Positions 28,235 through 37,944 of a DNA stretch of 64,000 nucleotides are shown one piece after another. The stretch covers positions 62,001 through 126,000 of the forward strand of contig JAUVYV010000003.1 in NCBI GenBank assembly GCA_030602885.1, read 5' to 3'. The position numbers were made by a program, and so were the translations under genes. Within the stretch, counting starts at the first letter, position 1. Each line of letters starts with the position of its first letter. Source of the DNA: Phycisphaerales bacterium (lineage in GTDB: Bacteria > Planctomycetota > Phycisphaerae > Sedimentisphaerales > Anaerobacaceae). The notes under the pieces were generated by a model that worked only from the letters and a program-made list of their open reading frames with translations, did not search any database and was not told the origin of the DNA.

Positions 28235-29107
28235 ATGCCAGCACGATTTGAAATCTCCCGACGTCGAGTCTTGACCGGCGCTGCAGGTGTCGCCGCTACC
28301 GGCGTCTTCAATCTGCCAAGAGCTGGCGGCGCCGAAATCCAGCGAGTCGTCAGGAGCGACCGAATCAATCAGTCCGTCAGCAGATGGTGCTACAGCAAGA
28401 TTCCGCTCGAAAAGTTCTGCGAAATCTGTAAGACAATGGGCCTGGTCGGCATCGACCTGCTCGAACCTGGGGAGCTGCCTGTAGTCAAGAAGCACGACCT
28501 GGTGTGCACAATGCTGTTCTCGCACAGCCTGACCGAAGGCCTTGCCCATAAGAAAAACCACGCCGAATGCCTCAGCAAGATTCGCAGGAGCATCGACGCC
28601 GCCTCCGAATTCGGCTTCAAGAACGTTATTACTCTCTCCGGCAACCGCTACGGCATCAGCACCGACGAAGGCATCGCAAATATCGTCGAGGCACACAAGG
28701 AAATCATCGGTTATGCCGAGAAGAAGAAAGTTACGCTTTGTATGGAGTATCTGAACAGCAAGGTGGACCACAAAGACTATATGTTCGACAACATTGCGTT
28801 CGGCGTTGAGGTTTGCAGGCAGGTCGGCTCGGACAACTGCAAAATCCTCTATGACATCTACCACGCGCAGATTATGGAAGGCGACATCATCCGAACTATC
28901 CGCGATTTCCATCAGTACATCGGCCATTACCATACCGGCGGCAATCCCGGCAGGAACGAAATCGACGACACGCAGGAGCTCTACTATCCCGCCATTATGC
29001 GGGCAATTGTCGCCACAGGTTTTTCCGGCTACGTCGCCCACGAGTTTGTTCCCAAGCGCGACCCGTTGAAGTCTCTGGCCGAAGCGATAAAGATCTGCGA
29101 TGTGTGA
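28235..29107 (+). CDS. Hydroxypyruvate isomerase-like TIM-barrel protein, Tat-type signal
   Basis: ISRRRVLTGAAGVAATGVFNLPRAGGA; YIGHYHTGGNPGRNEIDDTQELYYPAI; GYVAHEFVPKRDP. Confidence 0.85.
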   Translation: MPARFEISRRRVLTGAAGVAATGVFNLPRAGGAEIQRVVRSDRINQSVSRWCYSKIPLEKFCEICKTMGLVGIDLLEPGELPVVKKHDLVCTMLFSHSLTEGLAHKKNHAECLSKIRRSIDAASEFGFKNVITLSGNRYGISTDEGIANIVEAHKEIIGYAEKKKVTLCMEYLNSKVDHKDYMFDNIAFGVEVCRQVGSDNCKILYDIYHAQIMEGDIIRTIRDFHQYIGHYHTGGNPGRNEIDDTQELYYPAIMRAIVATGFSGYVAHEFVPKRDPLKSLAEAIKICDV

Positions 29108-29122
29108 CGGAGCGTAGTTGCA

Positions 29123-29863
29123 ATGTCGAAAAAGGTTGCAGCGATAATATGTGCTGCGGGGCCCGGCAGACGGTTCGGCGGTAAGAGAAAAAAGCAGCTC
29201 GTCGATGTGGCCGGCAGGGCGGTCTTTCTGCGAAGCGTCGAGCTCTTCGCCAATCGCGATGACGTCAAACAAGTTCTTCTCGGGATCGCGCCGGACGATG
29301 AGGAGCTCGTAAAGGTAAGATGGGGCGCGAACCTGTCGCTTTTCAATATAAAGATATTCTTCGGCGGTGCAACGCGATTCGAGACCATCAACATCGCCCT
29401 GGGCCTGGTTAAAGACGACATCGACCTTGTTGCCGTTCACGACGCGGCCAGGTGCTGTGTAACGGAAAAGTGGGTCAGTGACGTAATCGCCGCCGCCGCC
29501 AAGACGGGCGCCGCCATACTCGCCGCCCCCATCTCAGCCACCGTCAAAGAGGTCAAGGACGGTATGATAGTCAAGACCGTGGACCGGTCATGTCTGTACG
29601 AAGCCCAGACGCCTCAGGTCTTCGAGACAGCACTTTTGAAAAAGGCGCACAAAGAAGCCGATACCGGCGATTGTGAAAAGATAAGCGATGACTCTCTGCT
29701 GGTCGAGGCCCTCGGCCATGAAGTCGCCATAGTCGAGACAGACTCCTCCAACATCAAGATAACCTTCGGCAGCGATATCGCCATCGCCGAGGCCATCCTC
29801 AAGACCCGCTCCAAACGCAAACCGAAAGGCCCCATCGGCCCATACGCCGACGCACAGTGGTGA
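29123..29863 (+). CDS. ispD: 2-C-methyl-D-erythritol 4-phosphate cytidylyltransferase
   Basis: AAIICAAGPGRRFGGKRKKQLVDVAGRAV; VAVHDAARCCV; YEAQTPQVFE. Confidence 0.92.
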   Translation: MSKKVAAIICAAGPGRRFGGKRKKQLVDVAGRAVFLRSVELFANRDDVKQVLLGIAPDDEELVKVRWGANLSLFNIKIFFGGATRFETINIALGLVKDDIDLVAVHDAARCCVTEKWVSDVIAAAAKTGAAILAAPISATVKEVKDGMIVKTVDRSCLYEAQTPQVFETALLKKAHKEADTGDCEKISDDSLLVEALGHEVAIVETDSSNIKITFGSDIAIAEAILKTRSKRKPKGPIGPYADAQW

Positions 29864-30051
29864 TTCTCGTCGCGCGTATTTCGTACTGCCTTCGGCGGGT
29901 AAAATTGCGTACTACGTGAAGGAAAGGATTTAACCGGCTCGCCCCTCAATCCGAATACAATCAGGGCTTGTGGACGTTTTTTCTTTTTTACTTTCCTGCT
30001 ATATGCTAAAATCCGCTCGATGGAACCACAATCATTATCAGGGATGGACGT

Positions 30052-31524
30052 ATGCCCAAGCCGAAAATAGAAACCTGTCAGTACAGGATAAGGGCGGCAC
30101 ATCGATATGAAGTGGTCGAGACGGTTTCGAGGCCGAGCGTGGTAGGCAAGAGATTGCATTTTATAGGTGCAGGCGGCGTGGGTATGAGCGGGCTGGCAGA
30201 GCTTCTCATCAAACACAAGGCCATTGTCAGCGGCTCGGACCAGATGCCGGGCGAGGTGGTCAATCGGCTGCGCAGCTCGGGAGCCGATATAAAAATCGGC
30301 CATAGCGCCGCGAACCTAAGCCCGCAAACAGATGCGGTTGTTGTATCGGCAGCCGTAAAGGAAGACAATCCCGAGCTTAGACTTGCTCGTGAGCTGGGGC
30401 TGAAGGTCTATAAATATGCTGAGATGTTAGGCTGGGTCTTCAATCGCTACCGCGGCATAGCGGTCGCGGGTACACACGGCAAGAGCACCACCAGCGGCTG
30501 GTTGGTGTATTGTCTCAAAGAAGCAGGGGTGGATCCCAACTTCATCGTCGGGGCAGATATCACTCAGCTTGGCTACTCCTCGGGCATTGGCGATGGTGAC
30601 TGTTTTGTCGCCGAGGCGTGCGAATATGACCGCAGTTTTCTGAACCTAAAACCGCAGTTTGCCTGCATCCTTAACATCGAGCCCGACCATCTCGACTATT
30701 ATAAAGACATCGACGACATTATCGACGCATACACGGATTTCGCCTGCAATACAATTCCAGGCGGCACTGCAATAATGAACGGCGACGACAACAACACAGC
30801 TAAGCTCATAGCAAACCTGCCCCACGAGATATCCTGTCAGACGTTCGGCCTCAACGATACCTGCACCTGGCGCGCCGCCAATGTCACCGAAAAAGACGGC
30901 TTGTACGAATACGACATTTACCGCAACGGCGACAGACTCGGCAAAACACGAAACTCCCTGCCGGGCATTCACAACGTATATAACGGCTTGGCTGTGATCG
31001 CTATGGCCATCAACGCCGGAGTCGAACCCAAGGTCATTCTGCAGGTCCTGACTGAATTTACCGGCGTGGACCGTCGGCTGATGTCCAAAGCCGTCGTCGA
31101 TGGTGTAACCATACTTGACGACTATGCCCATCACCCGACGGAAATCAGGGCGTCGCTGCGGGCGATACGCGAAAGGTTCAGGCCCAAACGGCTGTGGTGC
31201 ATCTTCCAGCCGCACCAGTACAGCAGAACAAGGTTTTTGCTTGATGATTTTGCCGAAAGCTTTACCCTTGCCGATATAACCATTGTGCCCGAAATCTACT
31301 TCGTTCGGGACTCCGAGGCAGCCAGAGAAAAGGTCAACTCGCAGATACTCGTTGACAAGATGCGTGCCGGGGGAGCCGATGCGATTTTTATCGACGGCTT
31401 CAGTACGATTTGTAATTATCTGAAGGACAATGTAAGCGCCGGCGATGTGGTCGTCACGATGGGCGCCGGCGACGTTTGGAAGGTGGCAGATGAATATATT
31501 CAGTGGCTTGGAAAAAATCGTTAA
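30052..31524 (+). CDS. murC: UDP-N-acetylmuramate--L-alanine ligase
   Basis: HFIGAGGVGMSGLAELL; VAGTHGKSTTSGWLVYCL; NIEPDHLDYY; LDDYAHHPTEIRASL. Confidence 0.97.
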   Translation: MPKPKIETCQYRIRAAHRYEVVETVSRPSVVGKRLHFIGAGGVGMSGLAELLIKHKAIVSGSDQMPGEVVNRLRSSGADIKIGHSAANLSPQTDAVVVSAAVKEDNPELRLARELGLKVYKYAEMLGWVFNRYRGIAVAGTHGKSTTSGWLVYCLKEAGVDPNFIVGADITQLGYSSGIGDGDCFVAEACEYDRSFLNLKPQFACILNIEPDHLDYYKDIDDIIDAYTDFACNTIPGGTAIMNGDDNNTAKLIANLPHEISCQTFGLNDTCTWRAANVTEKDGLYEYDIYRNGDRLGKTRNSLPGIHNVYNGLAVIAMAINAGVEPKVILQVLTEFTGVDRRLMSKAVVDGVTILDDYAHHPTEIRASLRAIRERFRPKRLWCIFQPHQYSRTRFLLDDFAESFTLADITIVPEIYFVRDSEAAREKVNSQILVDKMRAGGADAIFIDGFSTICNYLKDNVSAGDVVVTMGAGDVWKVADEYIQWLGKNR

Positions 31525-32371
31525 GGAAAAGCGCCCTCTGGCGAAGGAGACGTGGTACGGCCTGGGCGGGCCTGCGGACTATTTTGTCAGGCCTGAAAGC
31601 GTAGAGCAGCTCAGGGAGGTTGTCGTACGCTGCAACGAGAACAACGTGCCGATATACGTGCTCGGGTTCGGCTCTAATCTGTTGATAAGTGACGAGGGTG
31701 TCCGCGGTGCGGTGGTGCAGCTTAAGGCCGATGAGTTTGCGAAGGTGGAATTTGAAGATGAACGTGTCCGGGCATGGGCAGGAGTGGAGCTGAGCAAGCT
31801 GGTACTGGATTGCGTCAAGAAGGGACTTTCGGGTATTGAGACACTGACGGGCATTCCCGGTTCGGTGGGCGGGGCCGTTCGGATGAACGCGGGGGGCAAT
31901 TTCGGTGATATCGGGGCGGTTGTCGAGTCGGTGACATTGATGGACAGGCAGGGCAACGTTTTTGATAAGAGCAAGCCGGAGCTGGAATTTGATTATCGGC
32001 GCACGAATATCACGGCCAAGTTTATTCTTAACGCTCAGATGAAGCTTAGCAGCGGTGACCCCGAGCAGATTATGCGTACGGTCAAGGAGATATGGGTTTA
32101 TAAGAAGAACAACCAGCCGTTGAATACGACAAATTCCGGTTGTATCTTCAAGAACCCGCGAGGCGAATCAGCCGGGGCGATAATAGACAGAGCGCAACTG
32201 AAGGCCCTGCAGGCCGGCGGGGCGGTGGTCAGTGAAAAGCACGCGAATTTCATCATTGCTCAAAAGGGATGCACCAGCAAGGATGTGATGCAACTGATAA
32301 AACTCGTCAGAGAGCGCGTCAAGAAACGGTTCGATATCGAGCTGGAGCTTGAGATTGAGATCTGGAAATGA
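31490..32371 (+). CDS. murB: UDP-N-acetylenolpyruvoylglucosamine reductase
   Basis: TWYGLGGPADYFVRP; LGFGSNLLISDEGVRG; GIPGSVGGAVRMNAG; NSGCIFKNPRGESAGAIID; start overlaps murC. Confidence 0.96.
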   Translation: MNIFSGLEKIVKEKRPLAKETWYGLGGPADYFVRPESVEQLREVVVRCNENNVPIYVLGFGSNLLISDEGVRGAVVQLKADEFAKVEFEDERVRAWAGVELSKLVLDCVKKGLSGIETLTGIPGSVGGAVRMNAGGNFGDIGAVVESVTLMDRQGNVFDKSKPELEFDYRRTNITAKFILNAQMKLSSGDPEQIMRTVKEIWVYKKNNQPLNTTNSGCIFKNPRGESAGAIIDRAQLKALQAGGAVVSEKHANFIIAQKGCTSKDVMQLIKLVRERVKKRFDIELELEIEIWK

Positions 32372-33378
32372 CGATGGGTGTTGCATCTTCTGCAAATGTG
32401 GAATCTTCTGATATCGGCAACGATGTGAAGGTTGCTGTATTGATGGGGGGCGTGAGCCGGGAGCGGGACGTAAGTCTGGCGAGCGGCAGGTTCGTGGCCC
32501 AGGCCCTGCGTGAGGCGACAGTAGAGGTTGTCACGTCGGACATCGGGCCTGACAATCCTGGCATACTGGAGGACGACGGTATCGATGTATTTTTTATTGC
32601 GCTTCACGGCAGGTTTGGCGAGGACGGCCGGCTTCAGCAGATACTTGGGAGCAGGGGGCTTGTCTATACGGGCAGCGGGCCTGAGGCGAGCAGACTGGCG
32701 TTCGACAAGATGGCGACCAAGAAGGTCTTTACCAACTCGGGCGTTGTCACTCCTGTTGCTGTCGAGTTCACTCCCGACATCCCTAAGTCGGACATTCGAC
32801 GTCGGCTCGATGACCTTGGTGGCAGGTACGTCATCAAACCAATCCGCGAGGGTAGTACTATCGGTGTTTCAATTGTGGATGACGCCGGCTTGGCGATGGA
32901 GGCGGCACACAACTGTTACGATGAATTCGGCGATTGCATGATCGAGCAATACATCGCGGGCAGGGAGCTGACCGTCAGCATATTGGGCAATACCCCGTTG
33001 CCAATTATCGAAGTCAGGCCAAAGGGCGGATTTTATGACTACGATGCCAAGTACATTGCCGATGATACCGAGTACCTCTTTGACACGGTGGACAGCGACA
33101 AGCTTGCAGAGGACATCCAAAAATCCGCCGTTGCATGTTTTAATGCGCTCGGATGTCGGCACTTTGGGCGGGTTGATTTTATTCTGGGCAATGACGGGGC
33201 AGCTTACGCCCTCGAGGTCAATACAATTCCGGGTCTTACCAGCCATTCGCTTTTGCCGAAGGCGGCGGCGAAGGTCGGTCTGTCGATGAGTGATTTGTGC
33301 GTCAGAATCGTCAAGTTAGCATTGGCGGGCCGAAGGGCGGAACATCCGGTTAATCCTGCGATGGGCGATACAGGTTAG
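32368..33378 (+). CDS. ddl: D-alanine--D-alanine ligase
   Basis: VAVLMGGVSRERDVSLASG; ALHGRFGEDGRLQQIL; EGSTIGVSIV; ALEVNTIPGLTSHSLLPKAA. Confidence 0.96.
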   Translation: MTMGVASSANVESSDIGNDVKVAVLMGGVSRERDVSLASGRFVAQALREATVEVVTSDIGPDNPGILEDDGIDVFFIALHGRFGEDGRLQQILGSRGLVYTGSGPEASRLAFDKMATKKVFTNSGVVTPVAVEFTPDIPKSDIRRRLDDLGGRYVIKPIREGSTIGVSIVDDAGLAMEAAHNCYDEFGDCMIEQYIAGRELTVSILGNTPLPIIEVRPKGGFYDYDAKYIADDTEYLFDTVDSDKLAEDIQKSAVACFNALGCRHFGRVDFILGNDGAAYALEVNTIPGLTSHSLLPKAAAKVGLSMSDLCVRIVKLALAGRRAEHPVNPAMGDTG

Positions 33379-33380
33379 CG

Positions 33381-34319
33381 ATGGCCAGAGGAAGAACAAA
33401 AAAGGGCAAGGCGAAACGGATATCGTTCACGTCCGGGGTATCGAAGAGAAAGAAAAAAGCCCGGACGGCAGGTGGTCCGTCTCTGAGAGGGTTTCTGAAA
33501 GCGCTGGCCGTCGTCTTTGTGCTGGCCGCTCTGGTGGTCGGCCTTATCTATCTTGATAAATACCTAAAGCAGGACCTTGGCATCGGCGCCAGGGCCGGAG
33601 TGATTGAATTTGCAGGCGAGATGCCGGACTGGGTGTCAGAAGAGCTCAGCAAGCGAGTTTATGCGGCAGCGACCGCAGGCGGTGAGGATTTGCGACTCGA
33701 TGAAGATGCAGCGGCCTCGGTGCAGCAGAGCATCGAAACACGCGTCCCCTGGCTTGCCGAGGTCAGAGTGGAGGTGACGGGCGAGAAGATACGGGTGTAC
33801 GGACGGTGGCGCAGGCCGACAGCGCTTGTCAAGTGGGGTTTGGAAAAGTTCTACGTTGACGACGAGCTTGTTGTGCTCGATTATGTACCGGTCTCGAATC
33901 TGCCCATAGTGACAATAACGGGGCTGACGGTCGGGGCAAATGCACCGGTCGTCGGGGACATTTGGTCGGGTGAGGACCTGAATGCCGCTTTGGCCGTGCT
34001 GACCCGGCTGGAGCGGATGGATGCCGTTGTGACGCCGGACAAACCGCTGCTTGCCGAAATCGAAACCATCGACGTCGCCAACTTCGAGGGCCGGCGGGAC
34101 GCACGGGATGCACATATTGTGCTTTACGCCAAGGACCGTACGCAGATTATCTGGGGCGCTGAGGTCGGGATGTGGCAGCGATATCTCGAGGCCACCGACG
34201 AGCAAAAGCTGGCGAAGCTGTACACGTATTACGAAGAGTATGGCACACTGTCCGGCGTCAAGTACATCAACCTCCGCGACCCGCAGCAGACTATCCACCT
34301 GCCGATTGATAAGTATTAA
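33381..34319 (+). CDS. ftsQ: FtsQ-like cell division protein
   Basis: Single N-terminal TM (FLKALAVVFVLAALVVGLIYL) and extracytoplasmic POTRA-like region; directly after murC-murB-ddl. Confidence 0.7.
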   Translation: MARGRTKKGKAKRISFTSGVSKRKKKARTAGGPSLRGFLKALAVVFVLAALVVGLIYLDKYLKQDLGIGARAGVIEFAGEMPDWVSEELSKRVYAAATAGGEDLRLDEDAAASVQQSIETRVPWLAEVRVEVTGEKIRVYGRWRRPTALVKWGLEKFYVDDELVVLDYVPVSNLPIVTITGLTVGANAPVVGDIWSGEDLNAALAVLTRLERMDAVVTPDKPLLAEIETIDVANFEGRRDARDAHIVLYAKDRTQIIWGAEVGMWQRYLEATDEQKLAKLYTYYEEYGTLSGVKYINLRDPQQTIHLPIDKY

Positions 34320-34497
34320 CCCGCATTTCTCACAGCCCTGTGATTTCAGGCGTTTTTTTTGTGGCAAACGGAGGTTGAATTGTCCCGAATCTTTTTCCGG
34401 GCATCGATTTTCAGATGCGGTGCGGGTTCTGCGCGGCCCTGCCGGGTCGGTTGAAAATTGGTCCCCGGTTTGAGGTCTGAACTGGGCCCCGCACCAC

Positions 34498-34790
34498 GAT
34501 GGGTGCGGGGTTCTGCGCTGCCCTCGACAGGCTCCGGCAGCTTGAAAAATTGGGTTCGTTTTGGGTTTGATTGGGTTCGTTTTTTCATTGTCGCAACTCG
34601 CGATTTTCGTCTTAACTCTTTCTTGAATAGAGGGTTAGGTCTATTTCTTGCATTTTTTGAATTGGGTTTGAATTGGGTTTGTTTGGGTTTGTTTTTCCGC
34701 AGTCCGAAGGTCGCGTATTTTCCGTAATTCCTTTTCTTATAGAGAGTTAGGTTCATTTTTGTTTTTTGGAAATTGGGTTCGTTTTGCATA
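34498..34790 (-). repeat. Degenerate repeat tail encoding NEPN/KQTQF-type peptides
   Basis: Recurrent AATTGGGTTTG/AATTGGGTTCG on + strand and two ~100-bp degenerate units containing GTTAGGTYYATTT...; minus-strand translation MQNEPNFQKTKMNLTLYKK...KNKPKQTQFKPNSKN...KRTQSNPKRTQFFK. Confidence 0.7.
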
Positions 34791-34791
34791 A

Positions 34792-35337
34792 TTACACTGT
34801 TTGGCGGATGATGTTTAGCCGTTGGATTTCGAGTATTGTTTTGTAGAGACTGTGCTCGATTCTGCGTTCGTACATGAGGAGTCGTTCGAGGACCCTTGCA
34901 TTTGACAGGTCGTTTATGGCGGCCCGGCCGAGGGCTAAGGAATCGTCTGAGGGGTTTTGGCCGGGGTTTGAGCGGTCGGGGAGGTTCAAGTGGAGCGATT
35001 GGGCGAGTTTTGCCAGTGGGTTAGAGCTATTACGCTGGAGCATGGCGTCGATGGCCTGGTTCTGGAAGCGGACGGAGCGTTTTAGCCGCCAGGAGAGGGA
35101 GATAACGCGGTCTGCGAGCATTGATTCCATTGGGCTGGTGGGGTTTAGCTCGGTGAGCATCTGGTCTCGGTAGAGGTCGAAGTCGGCCTGTGATTCGCCG
35201 GCGATTACGGGCTGGCGGGCTAAGAGGCCGTGTTTGAGGGAGTTTTGCGCGGCGACGGCCTTGCCCCTGGGGGTGCGTGGGCCGGTTGATTTTAGAGCGT
35301 TAAGACGGTTTGCTTTGTTTTGAGCCGTTGTAGCCAT
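34792..35337 (-). CDS. STGPRT-motif hypothetical protein
   Basis: NKANRLNALKSTGPRTPRGKAVAAQNSLKHGLLA...ADRVISLSWRLKRSVRFQNQAIDAM...NARVLERLLMYERRIEHSLYKTILEIQRL. Confidence 0.75.
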   Translation of the reverse strand: MATTAQNKANRLNALKSTGPRTPRGKAVAAQNSLKHGLLARQPVIAGESQADFDLYRDQMLTELNPTSPMESMLADRVISLSWRLKRSVRFQNQAIDAMLQRNSSNPLAKLAQSLHLNLPDRSNPGQNPSDDSLALGRAAINDLSNARVLERLLMYERRIEHSLYKTILEIQRLNIIRQTV

Positions 35338-35966
35338 GATTTGGTCCTCCGAATTTTTGATACTGTATTAAGTTTTTAATTGTTAGATGGGTATTATACA
35401 ACATAGGAAGTTAGATGTCAAGTTAATTTTTTTTAATTTAGCCACCCTTCGACAAGCTCAGGGCAGGCAGAGTTCACAGAGATTCATTTTTTAGACAGGA
35501 TTGACAGGATTAGCAAGATTTCTGTTCGCTGTGGACAGAGGGGAGGTTTACCACGAAGGACACGAAGGGACACGAAGATTACAGCGGGCAGATTGGCTTT
35601 GTGTACTCGGCAGGTTACTCTCTGAAAGCGAGCTTTCTCCGAGTAACCATACCTTCGTCCACGGAATCGCTACGCGTTTCTCTTTGGGAGCCAATCTGTC
35701 CTATGGGTGGGTAGATGGAGTTGGGGCAAAGGGGGCTTGAAACCGCTAAATATTAACAGCGAAAAAGACTTGCTTTCTCGGGCTATCTCTATAGGATGTG
35801 GTTATGGAAAGTTGTGGATTGTTTGGACAGATTGGCAGTTAAGGGAGAGGCATCCTCTGTCAATTCGGCAGGTGAGTCGCTTTTTTGTAAAGATGTTTTT
35901 AAGATGACACGCCGATTTCTTGTCGAAAAACGACATATTTTTCATAATACCAAGAAAACAGGTAGC

Positions 35967-35982
35967 TTGGCACGCGTTTTGC
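35967..35982 (+). promoter_or_regulatory. Sigma54-type -24/-12 promoter candidate
   Basis: TTGGCACG-CGTT-TTGC: GG and GC dinucleotides separated by 10 nt; ~160 bp upstream of the Zn-ribbon ORF. Confidence 0.5.
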
Positions 35983-36143
35983 GGGAGAGTAAGTAAATAT
36001 TTGGAATAGTCAGTTGCCGAAGGGTCGGCGGCTGGACAAGGTTAGCATCGTACGGATTTAAAGCATCACACACCGCCTACCGTTTCTTCTGGCTTCCGGA
36101 TGACAATATAAACACAGAGCCAATTAGCTTGAAAGGGAAAAAC

Positions 36144-36347
36144 ATGGCAGGGAAATGCCCACATTGTGGCAAAATTATAACGTCGTTGCGATTCAAGTCA
36201 GTGGATGCCTCTGAGCCGTTTGGATTGTCCTGGAAGGCGATCACATATAACTGTCCATTCTGCAATTCTGTCCTTGGCTGTCAAATCGATCCTATCGCGG
36301 TTAAAACTGATATCGTCAATGCAATAGCCAAGAAGTTATCGATCTGA
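36144..36347 (+). CDS. Small double CPxC zinc-ribbon protein
   Basis: MAGKCPHCGKIITSLRFK...ITYNCPFCNSVLGCQ; ORF track start 36129. Confidence 0.65.
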   Translation: MAGKCPHCGKIITSLRFKSVDASEPFGLSWKAITYNCPFCNSVLGCQIDPIAVKTDIVNAIAKKLSI

Positions 36348-36360
36348 TGCGACGTTAGCC

Positions 36361-37944
36361 ATGGCACAAAAGATTGCAACAAATAAGCTAAGCATCTATC
36401 TTATCAAGAACGAATATACCGAGCATGGGGATATTTTAAAAGATTCCTCTTCGTCCCTGAAGCATAAGAAAGTGGCGGGGATAGGGACTTTCTATTATGG
36501 GGAATCTCATTCTTTTCCGCCTTCTTGGATATCTAAGTTTTTTGGCTCAGCGCTGGGCGATGATGTCAATATCTTCAGCGCGAGCGCAAAAGGGTTATTG
36601 CTAATGGAGGTTAAGGAAAGAATCTTTGCTCTTGCATTCGGTTATGGATGGCAATTCTTGAGGCCCGGCATCTATGAAGAGCGGTTTGGTTTGAAAACGG
36701 CATTGAGCATCATTGACTCCGAAAACCTGAGGAAGATTGAGAAGAAAAACATGGTTACAGTTCCCAAGGATACGAGCGAGCAGTTGAGCAAGGCGGGCAT
36801 CGCTGCTGATTTTGGGATAGACATAGAACAGGATTTAATCCGTGCGATTACTGGCAAAACCATAGACGAAAAGCGATATGGCAAAAGCGTAACGGGAAAA
36901 GACTCGTTAAGTGTATCAGTAAAGGTCGAACTTGGTTCGGTCAGGGATTTCCTCAAGTTGTGCTACGAGTGTTATTTGAGCAATGGTTACAAAAAGAATT
37001 TCGACTGGATCGACCAAATTTCGGAGATCAAAGACCCCAATCTCACTGAGGCGCTTAATGAAGGATTGGTGGATAACCTCAAAAACGGTGATCTGAAAAA
37101 GACGTGGATGGCGGTGCCCGAATTATTGGATTGGGAGAAAGTTTCGGGTTTCAAGTACTCGACGGCTCGCAAGGAACAAGTGAAGGACGACATTGATATT
37201 CCAACATTCCTGAGTTCTCTTACCACGGATCAAAGGGACAACCTCGACATCGACCTTCTTAAAAGAAAATCAGCTTATTGCATCGGGACACAAAATGACG
37301 AGATAATGCATCATTGGAACGCTTTTAGTTGCTTGTACTGCGAAGAGCATGACGCCAGCAAGATGAAAACGTACCTACTAAGTAATGGCAAATGGTATGA
37401 AATCGAATCGAATTTTGCAGCGGAAGTGAATGAGGATTTCCAAAATCTAAGAAATACTGGTTCGTCAATAATCCTTCCGCCTTTCAACCATAAAAACGAA
37501 AATGAGTACAATAGAGCAGTCGCACAAAGCAACGGCACATTCTGTTGCATGGATTGCAACCTTATTAATCATGGTGGAGCGCACAGCAAGATTGAATTCT
37601 GCGATTTGATGACCAATGACAAGAAGTTTATACATGTTAAGCGCTACGGCGCATCTCGTGTGTTAAGCCACCTATTCTTCCAAGGGTTGATATCTGGAGA
37701 ATTGTTCTTGGGGGATCAAGCATTCAGAGAGAAAGTGAACGCAATACTTCCGGATCGTTTCAAAATAAGTGATCCAACAGCAAAGCCAATACCTGCCAGT
37801 TACGAGATCATATATGGAATTATTAGCACTTATCCCGGTGATTTGGAAATTCCGTTCTTCAGCAAAGTTAGCATAAGAACGGCAAGAAGACGATTAGAGA
37901 CTTTTGGATACAAGGTCTCTCTGCTAAAAATTGCAACAATTTGA
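36361..37944 (+). CDS. TIGR04141/DUF6119-like sporadically distributed protein
   Basis: 527 aa: LSIYLIKNEY...FGYGWQFLRPGIYEERFGLKTALS...IHVKRYGASRVLSHLFFQGLISGELFLGDQAFREKV. Confidence 0.75.
   Translation: MAQKIATNKLSIYLIKNEYTEHGDILKDSSSSLKHKKVAGIGTFYYGESHSFPPSWISKFFGSALGDDVNIFSASAKGLLLMEVKERIFALAFGYGWQFLRPGIYEERFGLKTALSIIDSENLRKIEKKNMVTVPKDTSEQLSKAGIAADFGIDIEQDLIRAITGKTIDEKRYGKSVTGKDSLSVSVKVELGSVRDFLKLCYECYLSNGYKKNFDWIDQISEIKDPNLTEALNEGLVDNLKNGDLKKTWMAVPELLDWEKVSGFKYSTARKEQVKDDIDIPTFLSSLTTDQRDNLDIDLLKRKSAYCIGTQNDEIMHHWNAFSCLYCEEHDASKMKTYLLSNGKWYEIESNFAAEVNEDFQNLRNTGSSIILPPFNHKNENEYNRAVAQSNGTFCCMDCNLINHGGAHSKIEFCDLMTNDKKFIHVKRYGASRVLSHLFFQGLISGELFLGDQAFREKVNAILPDRFKISDPTAKPIPASYEIIYGIISTYPGDLEIPFFSKVSIRTARRRLETFGYKVSLLKIATI

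Noticed and set aside
28130-29440. 436-aa minus-strand ORF over a TIM-barrel gene and ispD
   Set aside because: Long antisense ORF caused by GC-rich codon bias; sense genes 28235-29107 and 29123-29863 are clearly real.
35500-35580. GACAGGATTGACAGGATT and CACGAAGGACACGAAGGGACACGAAG short repeats as a CRISPR array
   Set aside because: No regular repeat-spacer structure and no cas genes in the window; common intergenic repeat text.
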